Source: Flavobacteriales bacterium
GTDB lineage: Bacteria; Bacteroidota; Bacteroidia; Flavobacteriales_F; PHOS-HE28
Reading direction: 5' to 3'
Assembly (NCBI GenBank): GCA_016705955.1
Contig: JADJKO010000001.1
Location: 372,001 to 436,000, forward strand
DNA: 64,000 nucleotides
Shown here: positions 31,972 through 40,384 of the stretch, piece after piece
Position numbering within the stretch: position 1 is the first letter of the stretch
How the letters are laid out: every line of letters starts with the position of its first letter
Program-made: the position numbers and the translations under genes
Notes under the pieces: model-generated
The model's database searches: none
Told to the model about the DNA's origin: nothing
Seen by the model: the letters and a program-made list of their open reading frames with translations, nothing else

Positions 31972-34615
31972 AAGCCCCGGCCTTCGCCTTCCGCTTCGCG
32001 CTCCCGTTCTTCTCCTTCTCATCGATCGGTTTGCGGATGACGATCCTGCCATCGAAGACATCGATCACCTGCTCGACGCCGGTCTCCAAGGTGCCCGCGA
32101 TGATCTGGCGGCTCAGTTCGTTCAGTAGCTCGCGCTGGATCATGCGCTTGATGGGGCGTGCGCCGAACTGCGGGTCGAAGCCGGTCTCGGAGATGTGGTC
32201 GATCAACTCTTCGCTCGGTACCAGGTTGATGTCCTTTTCCTTCAGCTTCACCATGAGCTGGTGTAGTTGCAGCTTCACGATCTTGTGGACATCCTCGCGG
32301 CCCAACGGACGGAACATCACGATCTCGTCCACGCGGTTCAGGAACTCGGGGCGCACGGTGGCGCGGAGCAAGGTCATCACCTCGACTTTCGTGTTCTCGA
32401 TGATCTCCTCGCGGTTGCCGCGTTCGATCTTCTCGAAACGTTCCTGGATGATCTGCGAGCCGATGTTGCTCGTCATGATGATGATGGTGTTCTTGAAGTT
32501 CACCACGCGGCCCTTGTTGTCCGTGAGTCGTCCATCATCCAAAACTTGCAGCAGCACGTTCCATACGTCGGGATGGGCCTTCTCGATCTCGTCCAACAAC
32601 ACCACGCTATACGGCTTGCGACGCACGGCCTCGGTGAGTTGTCCGCCTTCATCATAGCCGACGTAGCCCGGAGGCGCACCCACCAAGCGAGATACGCTGT
32701 GCCGCTCCTGGTACTCGCTCATGTCGATGCGCGTCATGGCGTGCTCGTCGTTGAAGAGCACTTCGCTGAGCGCCTTGGCGAGTTCGGTCTTGCCCACGCC
32801 GGTGGTGCCGAGGAAGATGAACGAACCGATGGGTCGGCGTTCATCACCCATGCCTGCGCGACTGCGGCGCACGGCGTCGGCTACGGCGTGTACGGCCTCG
32901 TCCTGACCGATCACGCGCTTGTGCAACTCGTCCTCCAGTTGTAAGAGCTTGGTGCGTTCGGCCTCCATCATGCGCGTAACGGGGATGCCGGTCCAGCGGC
33001 TCACCACGGCGGCGATCTCCTCCACATCCACTTCCTCCTTGATCAGTTTGCTGTTCTCCTGCATGGTGAGCAGGTCGTCCTTGGCCTTCTTCAACTCGGC
33101 CTCGGTCTCTTGGATGCGGCCGTAGCGGATCTCGGCCACTTTTCCGAAGTCACCTTCGCGCTCGGCCTGTTGCGCATCGAACTTCAATTGCTCGATGCGG
33201 TCCTTGGCACTGTTGATCGCTTCCACCAGTTGGCGCTCGCTTTCCCAACGGGCCTTGAGGCCATCGCGTTCGTTGCTCAGTTCCGCGAGTTCCTTGTTCA
33301 ACTCGGCGAGTTTCGGCTCGTCGTTCTCTCGCTTGATCGCTTCGCGTTCGATCTCCAACTGCATGATGCGGCGATCGATCTCGTCGAGTTCCTCGGGCTT
33401 CGAGTTGATCTCCATGCGCAACTTGCTCGCGGCCTCATCGATCAGGTCGATGGCCTTGTCCGGCAGGAAGCGATCGGCGATGTAGCGCGTGCTGAGTTCC
33501 ACGGCCGCTATGATGGCGGCGTCCTTGATCAGCACCTTGTGGTGGCTCTCGTACTTCTCCTTCAGGCCGCGCAGGATGCTGATGGCGTCCTCGCGTGAAG
33601 GCTCTTCGATCATCACCTTCTGGAAGCGACGCTCCAAGGCTTTGTCCTTCTCGAAGTATTTCTGGTACTCGTTCAATGTGGTGGCACCGATGGCGCGCAA
33701 CTCGCCACGCGCAAGTGCGGGCTTCAGGATATTCGCGGCATCCATAGCGCCTTCGCCACCGCCCGCACCCACCAACGTATGGATCTCATCAATGAAGAGG
33801 ACGATGCTGCCTTCCGCAGCGATCACTTCCTTCACCACGGCCTTCAATCGCTCTTCGAATTCGCCCTTGTACTTCGCCCCGGCGATGAGCGCACCCATGT
33901 CCAAACTGAACACCTGCTTGTTCTTGAGGTCATCGGGGATGTCGCCGCTGACGATGCGTTGCGCGATGCCTTCGGCGATGGCCGTCTTGCCCACGCCGGG
34001 TTCACCAATGAGGATCGGGTTGTTCTTGGTGCGGCGACTGAGGATCTGCAACACGCGGCGGATCTCCTCATCACGTCCGATCACGGGATCCAACTTGTTC
34101 GCCTTGGCGAGTTGGTTGAGGTTCTTCGCGTACTTGTTCAGCGCGTTGTAGGTCTCTTCCTGGCTCTGGCTGGTCACTTTCGCGCCCTTGCGCAGTTCCT
34201 TGATCGCGGCGACAAGGTCCTTGCGGTTCACGCCGTTGTCCTTCAGCAATTGCGAAACCGTGTCGCCGCTTTCCAACACGCCGATGAGCAAGTGTTCGAC
34301 GCTCGCGTACTCATCACCGAATTCCTTCAGCGCGGCGAGTGCTTTCGTGAGCGTGGTACTCGCGTTGCGCGAAAGCGTGACTTGCCCTCCGCTTTGTTTC
34401 GGATAGGTGCCGATGATGCGATCCAATGCTTGTTGCATCGCGTCCAAGTTCACGTTCAGCTTCTTCAGGAGGAAGGGCGTTACGTCGGCATCCACTTCCA
34501 GGATGCCTTTGAGGATGTGGCCGTTCTCCAGGATCTGCTGGCCATTCCCACTGGCGATGGTCTGCGCCTGTTGGATGGCTTGCTGGGAACGGATGGTGAA
34601 TTGGTTCAGGTCCAT
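31970..34615 (-). CDS. clpB: ATP-dependent protein disaggregase ClpB
   Basis: The 881-residue AAA+ chaperone has the complete ClpB layout. It comprises an N-terminal double Clp repeat (residues ~1-150), NBD1 with Walker A GEPGVGKTA and Walker B VLFIDEIH, a coiled-coil middle domain (~410-530) that separates it from ClpA/C, and NBD2 with GTTGVGKTE and LLDEIEKAHPD. It resolves aggregated proteins together with DnaK. The C-terminal tail is lysine-rich (KRKAKAGA). The start is the ATG giving MDLNQFTIRSQQA, the standard ClpB N-terminus. Confidence 0.98.
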   Translation of the reverse strand: MDLNQFTIRSQQAIQQAQTIASGNGQQILENGHILKGILEVDADVTPFLLKKLNVNLDAMQQALDRIIGTYPKQSGGQVTLSRNASTTLTKALAALKEFGDEYASVEHLLIGVLESGDTVSQLLKDNGVNRKDLVAAIKELRKGAKVTSQSQEETYNALNKYAKNLNQLAKANKLDPVIGRDEEIRRVLQILSRRTKNNPILIGEPGVGKTAIAEGIAQRIVSGDIPDDLKNKQVFSLDMGALIAGAKYKGEFEERLKAVVKEVIAAEGSIVLFIDEIHTLVGAGGGEGAMDAANILKPALARGELRAIGATTLNEYQKYFEKDKALERRFQKVMIEEPSREDAISILRGLKEKYESHHKVLIKDAAIIAAVELSTRYIADRFLPDKAIDLIDEAASKLRMEINSKPEELDEIDRRIMQLEIEREAIKRENDEPKLAELNKELAELSNERDGLKARWESERQLVEAINSAKDRIEQLKFDAQQAEREGDFGKVAEIRYGRIQETEAELKKAKDDLLTMQENSKLIKEEVDVEEIAAVVSRWTGIPVTRMMEAERTKLLQLEDELHKRVIGQDEAVHAVADAVRRSRAGMGDERRPIGSFIFLGTTGVGKTELAKALSEVLFNDEHAMTRIDMSEYQERHSVSRLVGAPPGYVGYDEGGQLTEAVRRKPYSVVLLDEIEKAHPDVWNVLLQVLDDGRLTDNKGRVVNFKNTIIIMTSNIGSQIIQERFEKIERGNREEIIENTKVEVMTLLRATVRPEFLNRVDEIVMFRPLGREDVHKIVKLQLHQLMVKLKEKDINLVPSEELIDHISETGFDPQFGARPIKRMIQRELLNELSRQIIAGTLETGVEQVIDVFDGRIVIRKPIDEKEKNGSAKRKAKAGA

Positions 34616-34823
34616 GAGGTGTGGGTATAGGTGCGGCGGTGGTCAAGCACCGGACCATGAAGGTAGTGCGGACCTTCTGGCAGCGGAAGTGAGGGTGCGC
34701 ACGACATAACGACGAACGGAGCGGACCCCGGCGGAAGTATTGGCGTAGGGTCCACCAATTCCGTGGTGAGCCTGCGCGGGTTCGGGATCCTACGCGCATA
34801 ACTTGCGATCAAATCGAGCTACA

Positions 34824-35051
34824 ATGACCGCTCTCCAACTACGCGCCGAGTTGATGCGCTTGATCGAGAAGGAAAAGGACCAGAGCCTGCTTGAGCACGC
34901 TCTGCGCTTTTTCAAGCGCGTTGATCAGGAGGAGCTTTGGAAGGCTAAGCTTTCCAGCCGTGCCGACAAGGCCGAGGCGGACTTCGAGGCGGGGCGCACC
35001 CATGCCCACGAGGAGGTTATCGCGCACTTCAAAGCGAAACGCGCGAAGTGA
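34824..35051 (+). CDS. Antitoxin of a ParE-type toxin-antitoxin pair
   Basis: The 75-residue mostly helical protein begins MTALQLRAELMRLIEKEKD and ends in HFKAKRAK. It has no named domain but the size, helical N-terminus and position directly before a RelE/ParE toxin identify it as the cognate antitoxin. Its stop overlaps the toxin's GTG by 4 bp. Confidence 0.75.
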   Translation: MTALQLRAELMRLIEKEKDQSLLEHALRFFKRVDQEELWKAKLSSRADKAEADFEAGRTHAHEEVIAHFKAKRAK

Positions 35052-35347
35052 AGGTCGTTTGGTCCACTTGGGCGCTTGAGCGGCTGGACGAGATCCATAC
35101 TTATTTGGAGAAGGAGGCCAGCGAGCGTATCGCTGATCGGACGATCGGGAGGATCCTGGAAGCCGTGAAGCTGTTGGAACAATTCCCGCACGGCGGACAA
35201 GTGGAGCCGTGGCTGGAACACAAGGGGCTAGGACATCGTCGCGCTGTGATCGGCCACTACAAGGTGGTCTATCGCCTTCATCGCATGGAGATCCGGATCA
35301 CCGATGTGTTCGATGCTCGACAGGATCCGGGGAAGATGAAGGGGTGA
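35048..35347 (+). CDS. RelE/ParE-family toxin
   Basis: The 99-residue protein has the RelE/ParE pattern. VVWSTWALERLDEIHTYLE is the N-terminal helix pair, and the later strands include GHRRAVIGHYKVVYRL and IRITDVFDARQDP. ParE members poison gyrase and RelE members cleave mRNA; the sequence fits ParE slightly better. The GTG start at 35048 overlaps the antitoxin stop (GTGA), the classical coupled arrangement. Confidence 0.85.
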   Translation: MKVVWSTWALERLDEIHTYLEKEASERIADRTIGRILEAVKLLEQFPHGGQVEPWLEHKGLGHRRAVIGHYKVVYRLHRMEIRITDVFDARQDPGKMKG

Positions 35348-35415
35348 ATCTTTTCGCGCTGGTCCGGATCTGCGTTCTGGACCAATTCTCTTGAGATCTT
35401 GAGGTGGTGAGTGAA

Positions 35416-35436
35416 CCACGGATCACAGATCCGTGG
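35416..35436. repeat. Short palindrome (CCACGGATC stem)
   Basis: CCACGGATC and GATCCGTGG form a perfect 9-bp stem with a 3-nt loop. A related, imperfect copy lies at 37989-38009. Confidence 0.6.
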
Positions 35437-35487
35437 GGGCGGGGGATCCTACGCAATGATCGGAGATCCCTCGAAGTGATAGCGGGG

Positions 35488-35802
35488 TTGCTGGATGCGG
35501 ATGCGAGATCGCTCGCGCATGACGCGTACTTCATGAATGCGGACAGGAGTTTCCTCGATGCGGAGGCTTGGTTGCTGGATGCGGATGCGTACTTCCTGGA
35601 TGCGGATGCGTACTTCCTCGACGCGGATGGGAGTTCGCTGGAGCATGATGCGTACTTCCTGAATGTGGATGGGAGTTTCCTGAATGGGGATGCGAGAACG
35701 CTGGAACTGGATGCCTGTTTCCTGAATGCGGAAGGGCGTTTCCGGAGCGCGGATGGGAGATCGCTAAAGAAGGATGCACGTTCGCATAGGGCGGACGCGC
35801 GT
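35488..35802. repeat. 21-bp minisatellite, about 15 degenerate units
   Basis: The unit is close to CTGGATGCGGATGCGTACTT plus one base. All frames stay open because 21 is a multiple of three. On the plus strand a 153-residue frame (35404-35865) would read as heptads such as FLDADAY, FLNVDGS and TLELDAC. Both ends of that frame fall inside dispersed palindromes, so it is not clearly a gene. If it is one, it would encode a solenoid-like repeat protein. The array sits just downstream of the ParE pair. Confidence 0.7.
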
Positions 35803-35831
35803 CCTGCTATTACAGGGAAGGCATTTGTGAG

Positions 35832-35852
35832 ATGCCGGGTCAAGCCCGGCAT
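35832..35852. repeat. Palindromic repeat of the CCGGGTCAAGCCCGG type (copy 1)
   Basis: The core GCCGGGTCAAGCCCGGC forms a hairpin. A second copy with one base-pair change lies at 35950-35970, about 118 bp away. This motif is a widespread bacterial dispersed palindrome. Confidence 0.75.
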
Positions 35853-35949
35853 GACAGCCGCGTAGGTGGGTGGTGCTGTCGCTTAGTTGGTGCGAGTCGG
35901 CTGGGTGAGGACGCGCGTTCGTTACGAAACGGTGGGTGGCCCTGACGAG

Positions 35950-35970
35950 ATCCCGGGTCAAGCCCGGGAT
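35950..35970. repeat. Palindromic repeat of the CCGGGTCAAGCCCGG type (copy 2)
   Basis: The core CCCGGGTCAAGCCCGGG lies in the same orientation as copy 1 at 35832-35852, and both copies are followed by GA(C) after the stem. Confidence 0.75.
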
Positions 35971-36001
35971 GACGGCGCTGGGGGAGTGACGGCCCGTGCT
36001 C

Positions 36002-36748
36002 CTAGAGCTTGACGCGGAAGAACTTGAGCTTACTGATCTGCTTGAACTCGGGGCTGGTGGCGCCGAAGAGGCTTTTGACGTAGGCCTTGACATCGGCGGC
36101 GACGGTGACGAGGCCGGTGATGAGATCGTAGAGGTCCTTGTTGCGGGTGATGCGGGCGTTGCTCACAACGGTGTAGGCGTTGATGACCGCGAGGTTGGCG
36201 GCCTTCATGCTGGCGAGGAGCGCGGTGAGCGTGACGAGCTTGAGGTCGTTCTCGTTGGGGGTGTAGCCCGCTTGCGCGGTGAGCAATTGGATGAGCTTGT
36301 CGAAGTTCTCGATGCGGGAATCGAAGCTGAGTTGCGATGCGGAGATGCTGTGGTGGCTTTCGTCCTCCGGTGTGGCGGGATCATCGGGGACATCCGGGCC
36401 CTTGGGTTTGGCGCGCTTGCCTTGGAGCTTGCGTGCGATGGCGCGGACGTCGGCGATGATCTCCGGAGGAACGTCGGAGGCTTGCACGGCGTTGACGATG
36501 CGGGTGACGCGCTTGGAGAAGGGGGAGAAGATGGCATCGCGGGAGTTGACGGCGGTGACCCACGGTGCGTTTGCGGCGTTGACTGCGGCGAGGTTGGCGA
36601 CGGCTTGGGTGTAGCGTGTGTTCAGCGTGGCCAGTTGGATGCTGACCTTGCTGGGGTTGTAATCCGGTCCGTAGCCGGTGACGAAGGAGATGACATCCTG
36701 GATGTTGGCGACGGTCTTGGCGTGGCCGGTCTCATGAATGGTTGGCAT
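36002..36748 (-). CDS. Hypothetical helical protein
   Basis: The 248-residue protein is mostly helical. It has two similar halves joined by an acidic, proline-rich linker (PDVPDDPATPEDE at about residue 125). No family with a known role was recognised and there is no signal peptide. The ATG at 36748 begins MPTIHETGHAKTV. The longer in-frame version upstream looks unlike protein. Downstream are the dispersed palindromes and upstream a 446-bp non-coding stretch. Confidence 0.6.
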   Translation of the reverse strand: MPTIHETGHAKTVANIQDVISFVTGYGPDYNPSKVSIQLATLNTRYTQAVANLAAVNAANAPWVTAVNSRDAIFSPFSKRVTRIVNAVQASDVPPEIIADVRAIARKLQGKRAKPKGPDVPDDPATPEDESHHSISASQLSFDSRIENFDKLIQLLTAQAGYTPNENDLKLVTLTALLASMKAANLAVINAYTVVSNARITRNKDLYDLITGLVTVAADVKAYVKSLFGATSPEFKQISKLKFFRVKL

Positions 36749-37194
36749 GGCGTTGATGTGTTTGTGGTATAACAGCAATGAAGGCACGTTATTGTGCGTG
36801 TGGAAACACGGCGCGAGGAACGGTAGCGTTCCGCTAGGCAACGGCCCGTTGGTGTGGCTTGTGGCCTGCGGTGGGCTTGGGCTAAAGGCCTTTTTGGTTT
36901 GGGTGGTGTTGGGTACTAGGCTGGGCTTGGGCTTTGGGTCCTAGGTGGCCGGAGGCCATGTGCCACATGGGAAGTTTGCGTGCCGATGGGGGTGTCATCG
37001 GGGTCGCAGGATCGCCGGGGACGGCAGAGTGCTGCGGGGGCGTGGGGTGGGTGGTGATTGGTGGAAAGACTGCGGAGGCTTAAGTTGCATGGGCGCAGCG
37101 GGCGGCGTTTCTGGCACGCTATTCCATTTGGCACATGTCGGTCCCTCATTCGGATCATTCCTCCAACTACATTCGACAATCCCAATCCATCACC
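36749..37194. other. 446-bp gap without a gene
   Basis: No credible ORF is seen. The stretch includes a small hairpin (GGAACG-GTAG-CGTTCC at about 36816-36831) and a strongly G/T-biased segment (about 36845-36955) rich in GGGCTTGG and TTGGGT runs. It separates the divergent helical protein and GYF-domain gene. No clear TAnnTTTG box was found for either. Confidence 0.5.
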
Positions 37195-37884
37195 ATGGCG
37201 ATTTACTTTATCCACAACGGCAACGACAAGGAAGGCCCGTTCGACAAGGACGCCCTTCGAGCCAAGATCATCAAAGCGAACACTCAGGTATGGTGCGAGG
37301 GTATGGCCGATTGGGTAGATGCAGGGAGTGTTGAGGAACTCAAGGATCTATTCACCGAACCACCGCCCATACGCACGGCCTCCAAAGCACCTCCTCCGAT
37401 CCGAGAGGAGTCCGCAACCGTAACACCGTCGGAAACAAGTAAACGTGGGATGTCATTGATAGCCAAGGTCACGCTAGGCGTTATCGCTATCGTTGGTGGC
37501 TTGCTTGCGTGGAACTACTTCTTCACAGTGCCTCCTTCGCGTGGTTCGAGCTACGAGGAAAAGGTCATGACCATTGAAGAGATTGAACGTGCGGATCCGG
37601 TCAGGTTCCTGGACGCCTCTGGAAAATGGAATGAGAACTTCTGGGGTAACAAGTTGAGGGTCCATGGCAGGGTAACAAGTTCTGCCACGGTGGCGAGCTA
37701 TAAGGATGTGGTTATTCAGGTTTCATACTACAGCGAGACGAAAACAGTGCTCGGTACGGAGCAGTACGTCTTGTACAAGTTCGTGCCGCCGAATCAGACC
37801 ATTGAGTTCGAATGGACGCTCAATAGACCTGATGCATGCAAGAAGCTTGGTTGGGATGTGGTGAGCGCTACACCGGTGTATTGA
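37195..37884 (+). CDS. GYF_2-domain membrane protein
   Basis: The 229-residue protein begins with a GYF_2 (DUF4339) domain (residues ~1-55). Its core is YFIHNGNDKEGPFDKDAL and VWCEGMADWVDAGSV, which usually binds proline-rich peptides. A proline-rich linker follows, then one transmembrane helix (~88-108, KVTLGVIAIVGGLLAWNYFF) and an OB-like beta domain (~130-225) with LRVHGRVTSSATV. It is probably anchored with the GYF part in the cytoplasm. Confidence 0.8.
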   Translation: MAIYFIHNGNDKEGPFDKDALRAKIIKANTQVWCEGMADWVDAGSVEELKDLFTEPPPIRTASKAPPPIREESATVTPSETSKRGMSLIAKVTLGVIAIVGGLLAWNYFFTVPPSRGSSYEEKVMTIEEIERADPVRFLDASGKWNENFWGNKLRVHGRVTSSATVASYKDVVIQVSYYSETKTVLGTEQYVLYKFVPPNQTIEFEWTLNRPDACKKLGWDVVSATPVY

Positions 37885-37988
37885 AACGTTAGCAGAAGAA
37901 CTTACTCCCTCGCTCTCGCGAATCCTTTCTTGCGATTGTGGATCTGAGATACGAATCAATTCACTTGATCCGTGTAGTTGAAGTGGAT

Positions 37989-38009
37989 CCACGGATCGGA
38001 GGTCCGTGT
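37989..38009. repeat. Imperfect palindrome related to 35416-35436
   Basis: CCACGGATC, a 3-nt spacer and GGTCCGTG repeat the pattern seen at 35416, with one mismatch in the stem. It lies between two convergent genes and could act as a terminator, although no T run follows. Confidence 0.4.
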
Positions 38010-38039
38010 TAGCCAGGGAATCCATCTACTAAGCGGATC

Positions 38040-38624
38040 TCACCGCTCCAGTTCATCCGAGATGAAATCCAGGAGTTCGATGCAGGCTTCGACGTATGCC
38101 TTGTTCAAGTTGTTCTTCGCGGTGGCGAATCCTCCTGCGTTGAAGAACTTCTTCTCCTTGCTGATATCACGCGAATTCTCCCGTCGTTCTCCGCGTTGAT
38201 TGACAAGTCTCACCGAAAAGCCGGTCAGCGCGAACCACGATGGTGAAGTAAAGGTTGCATGGTAGGATGTAATGCGCACCTCCAACATCACCTTACCGTC
38301 TTCGGCTCGCCGCTCACCTTCTGGCAGCACCGTGATCCTTGCGGCAGGATAGGCGCCCTTGATCAAGCGGACCACTCCATCGATCAGTTCTTGCGATGAG
38401 CATTTGTCCCGGACCTTCTCGCTGACGATCCGTGCATCGGTCACCAACAGGTTGATCTCCACATCGCGAAGCTGATCGGTACGTGGGGTGGCCTTCAGTT
38501 CATCAGGGCACCATATGTACATCTTCTGGGCTTCGGCTTCGAGCGCATTTCCGAAGAGGAGTAGGGCGGTGAATGCAAAGGAGTTGATCGAACGCTTGAT
38601 CGTTGTGCGGCTTACCCTATTCAT
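38040..38624 (-). CDS. Secreted hypothetical protein
   Basis: The 194-residue protein has a signal peptide (SINSFAFTALLLFGNALEAEAQ) and a mature alpha/beta domain with no recognised family. Two cysteines are present (IWCPDEL and VRDKCSSQEL). It is convergent with the GYF protein. The ATG at 38624 was chosen because it gives a normal signal peptide. Confidence 0.65.
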   Translation of the reverse strand: MNRVSRTTIKRSINSFAFTALLLFGNALEAEAQKMYIWCPDELKATPRTDQLRDVEINLLVTDARIVSEKVRDKCSSQELIDGVVRLIKGAYPAARITVLPEGERRAEDGKVMLEVRITSYHATFTSPSWFALTGFSVRLVNQRGERRENSRDISKEKKFFNAGGFATAKNNLNKAYVEACIELLDFISDELER

Positions 38625-38728
38625 GACAATGGATCCAGTGGTTTCTCTGCTGGCCACACAATACTAGGCATTCAGTGGGTCGTACGGTCTGCCGACTTCG
38701 GCGATCCTAGGGCCAACGGGACATTACC

Positions 38729-38849
38729 CTCACAACACCCTCCTCACCATCCGCAGCTTGTGCGTGTAGCGTCCTTCCTCGGCGTTGTAGATCCCTTGCT
38801 GGTCCAACTTGTCGATGCGGACGCGACCGCTGGCGTGGGCCATTTGCAG
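38729..38849. repeat. 121-bp direct repeat, copy A (orphan 3' end of a C40 peptidase gene)
   Basis: This stretch matches 39496-39616 at 116 of 121 positions and in the same orientation. Read on the minus strand it encodes the last 39 residues of the C40 peptidase (QMAHASGRVRIDKLDQQ and onward). It has no upstream gene of its own. Four of the five differences are silent. It lies just beyond the MazF-like toxin gene. Confidence 0.9.
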
Positions 38850-38868
38850 CCCCGATCATTGTAATCGC

Positions 38869-39201
38869 TCACACCAACCAATTCCGCAAGCGCTCCTTGA
38901 TCAGGGCAAGTGTCGCAGGCGAAATGTCGCCGATGGATCCTTGGATCGCTTTGTCCGGCAAGGTGGTGAGTTGTGCCACACGCACGAGGCTGGGGAGCCT
39001 AAGTCCGCCGCGATGGAAGTCGGGATGCTGGGTGTCGATCAGCACGTCAAGGCCTTTTACTTCACGTTGCACCTGTGAACTGATGGCGCAGACCAACCAG
39101 TCGTTGTAGGGTGGTACCTGACCCAGGATGATCGCGGGCCTCAGCTTGCGCTGCCCATCGCCTTGGACGAACGCCCAGCGCACGACATCACCGGCTTTCA
39201 T
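38869..39201 (-). CDS. PemK/MazF-family endoribonuclease toxin
   Basis: The 110-residue protein fits PemK/MazF toxins. It opens with MKAGDVVRWAFVQGDGQRKL and continues RPAIILGQVPPYNDWLVCAISSQ, the first beta-barrel strands, then RLPSLVRVAQLTTLPDKAI and IGDISPATLALIKERL. Such toxins cleave mRNA at short motifs. The ATG overlaps the antitoxin stop by 4 bp (ATGA). The pair lies between two 121-bp direct repeats made from the end of the neighbouring peptidase gene. Confidence 0.85.
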   Translation of the reverse strand: MKAGDVVRWAFVQGDGQRKLRPAIILGQVPPYNDWLVCAISSQVQREVKGLDVLIDTQHPDFHRGGLRLPSLVRVAQLTTLPDKAIQGSIGDISPATLALIKERLRNWLV

Positions 39202-39443
39202 TTCCCGTAGTTCGGATTGGGCTCCTTCAACACCAGCCCACTGATGTCGGGCTCATCTTCGGCATAGGCTGACGCGCCGAACGCGGCAGCGGCGGCCATC
39301 AACTCATCGTCGTGGTCTTCCACCGATGCGTTGCCTTTTGCCCGAAGGAGTTCGAGAAGGCGCTTGACCTTGGCCAGAACTGTCGCATCGTTTGTGGCAA
39401 CGAGTTGTTGCACCAATTCCAACTTGAGTGCTTGGATGTCCAT
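39198..39443 (-). CDS. Antitoxin of the MazF-like pair
   Basis: The 81-residue acidic protein begins MDIQALKLELVQQLVATNDA. It has an alanine-rich middle (LMAAAAAFGASAYAEDE) and a disordered C-terminal tail ending in PNPNYGK that would wrap the toxin. No DNA-binding domain is obvious. Gene order and the 4-bp overlap with the toxin identify it. A TACTTTTG box (minus strand 39452-39459) is 8 bp upstream, so the module carries its own promoter. Confidence 0.8.
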   Translation of the reverse strand: MDIQALKLELVQQLVATNDATVLAKVKRLLELLRAKGNASVEDHDDELMAAAAAFGASAYAEDEPDISGLVLKEPNPNYGK

Positions 39444-39451
39444 GGTATTCC

Positions 39452-39459
39452 CAAAAGTA
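39452..39459 (-). promoter_or_regulatory. Bacteroidota -7 box (TACTTTTG) of the MazF-like module
   Basis: This is an exact TAnnTTTG match on the minus strand, 8 bp before the antitoxin ATG and inside the repeat-flanked cassette. It predicts an essentially leaderless transcript. Confidence 0.5.
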
Positions 39460-39495
39460 AGGCGACGACCGCACGCTGAATACGGTTTCCCACCA

Positions 39496-39616
39496 CTCAC
39501 AACACCCTCCTCACCATCCGCAGCTTGTGCGTGTAGCGCCCTTCCTCGGCGTTGTAGATCCCTTGCTGGTCCAGCTTGTCGATGCGCACGCGGCCGCTGG
39601 CGTGGGCCACTTGCAG
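39496..39616. repeat. 121-bp direct repeat, copy B (true 3' end of the C40 peptidase gene)
   Basis: This is the in-place end of the peptidase gene, repeated at 38729-38849. The two copies are 767 bp apart and enclose the toxin-antitoxin genes and nothing else. Confidence 0.9.
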
Positions 39617-40271
39617 GTCGTCGTCCTCGTTGCGGGTGAGGACCATGCCCACGTGTACGATCCTGCCTTCTTCGTTGTCGAAGAAGACGAGGTCGCCGGG
39701 TTCGCTCAGGTCGAGGAGATCCACGTTGTCGCCTTCGGTGGATTGAGCGGAGGCATCGCGCGGGAGGTAGATGCCCATGAGGATGAAGACCATTTGCACC
39801 AGTCCGCTGCAATCCACACCCCATGGTGTGCGACCGCCCCATAGGTAAGGTGCGCCCAGGAAGGGGTGGAGGTAGAGTTCGAGCAGATCGGCGCGTTCCA
39901 GGTCCGGGCCGATGGTTCGTCACGGCTTGCACCGGCACGCGGTGGCCTTGCCAGAGGATGTGGTCATCGGCATAGAAAGGAAGCACGGCACCGTAGGTGA
40001 GCGGAATGGGACGATCGCCAAGGTCCACGATCGTGTTCTGGTCGATGACGCGCAGGTCCGGATCGAAGTTCGGCGAGGTGCAGGGGAGGATCTGCTTGTG
40101 ATCCACCCAACCCTCGTAGCCGTCGTGATCGAAACGCAACCGGGACCAATTGCCTTTGGTGTCCACCACATCGGCGGTCTCACCGAAGAGCCATTGGGAG
40201 GTGAGTTCAGCGCGGTCGTTCGGCTCAGCGCGGACCGGAACGATGGAGAGGGGGCAGATGACCTTGGACAT
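39497..40271 (-). pseudogene. NlpC/P60 (C40) peptidase with SH3-like N-terminus, frameshifted
   Basis: The N-terminal frame (start 40271, MSKVICPLSIVPVRAEP) is a bacterial SH3-like region to about residue 120. The frame is then lost near 39900-39920, after HRVPVQAV. The catalytic half continues in another frame: GPDLERADLLELYLHPFLGA, LWGGRTPWGVDCSGL with the active-site Cys, and RIVHVGMVL with the His. Joined, the protein would be about 258 residues and would cut peptidoglycan stem peptides. A single-base change would restore it, so sequencing error is as likely as real inactivation. Confidence 0.75.
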
Positions 40272-40384
40272 GTTGTTGACGATGGAAGAGTTGCGTGTTG
40301 ACGTGTTGCGTGTTCCGTGTTCGCACAATCCGCAACGCGTGATTCGTTAACGCGCAACGTGCGTGGGGCTTTGCATGGCGCGCT

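Noticed and set aside
32267..34630. Several long plus-strand frames opposite clpB
   Set aside because: ClpB is unmistakable over its full length, and the opposite frames have no start signals or motifs.
35404..35865. 153-residue heptad-repeat ORF as a firm gene
   Set aside because: Its ends lie in dispersed palindromes and all frames are open because of the 21-bp period, so I list it as a minisatellite.
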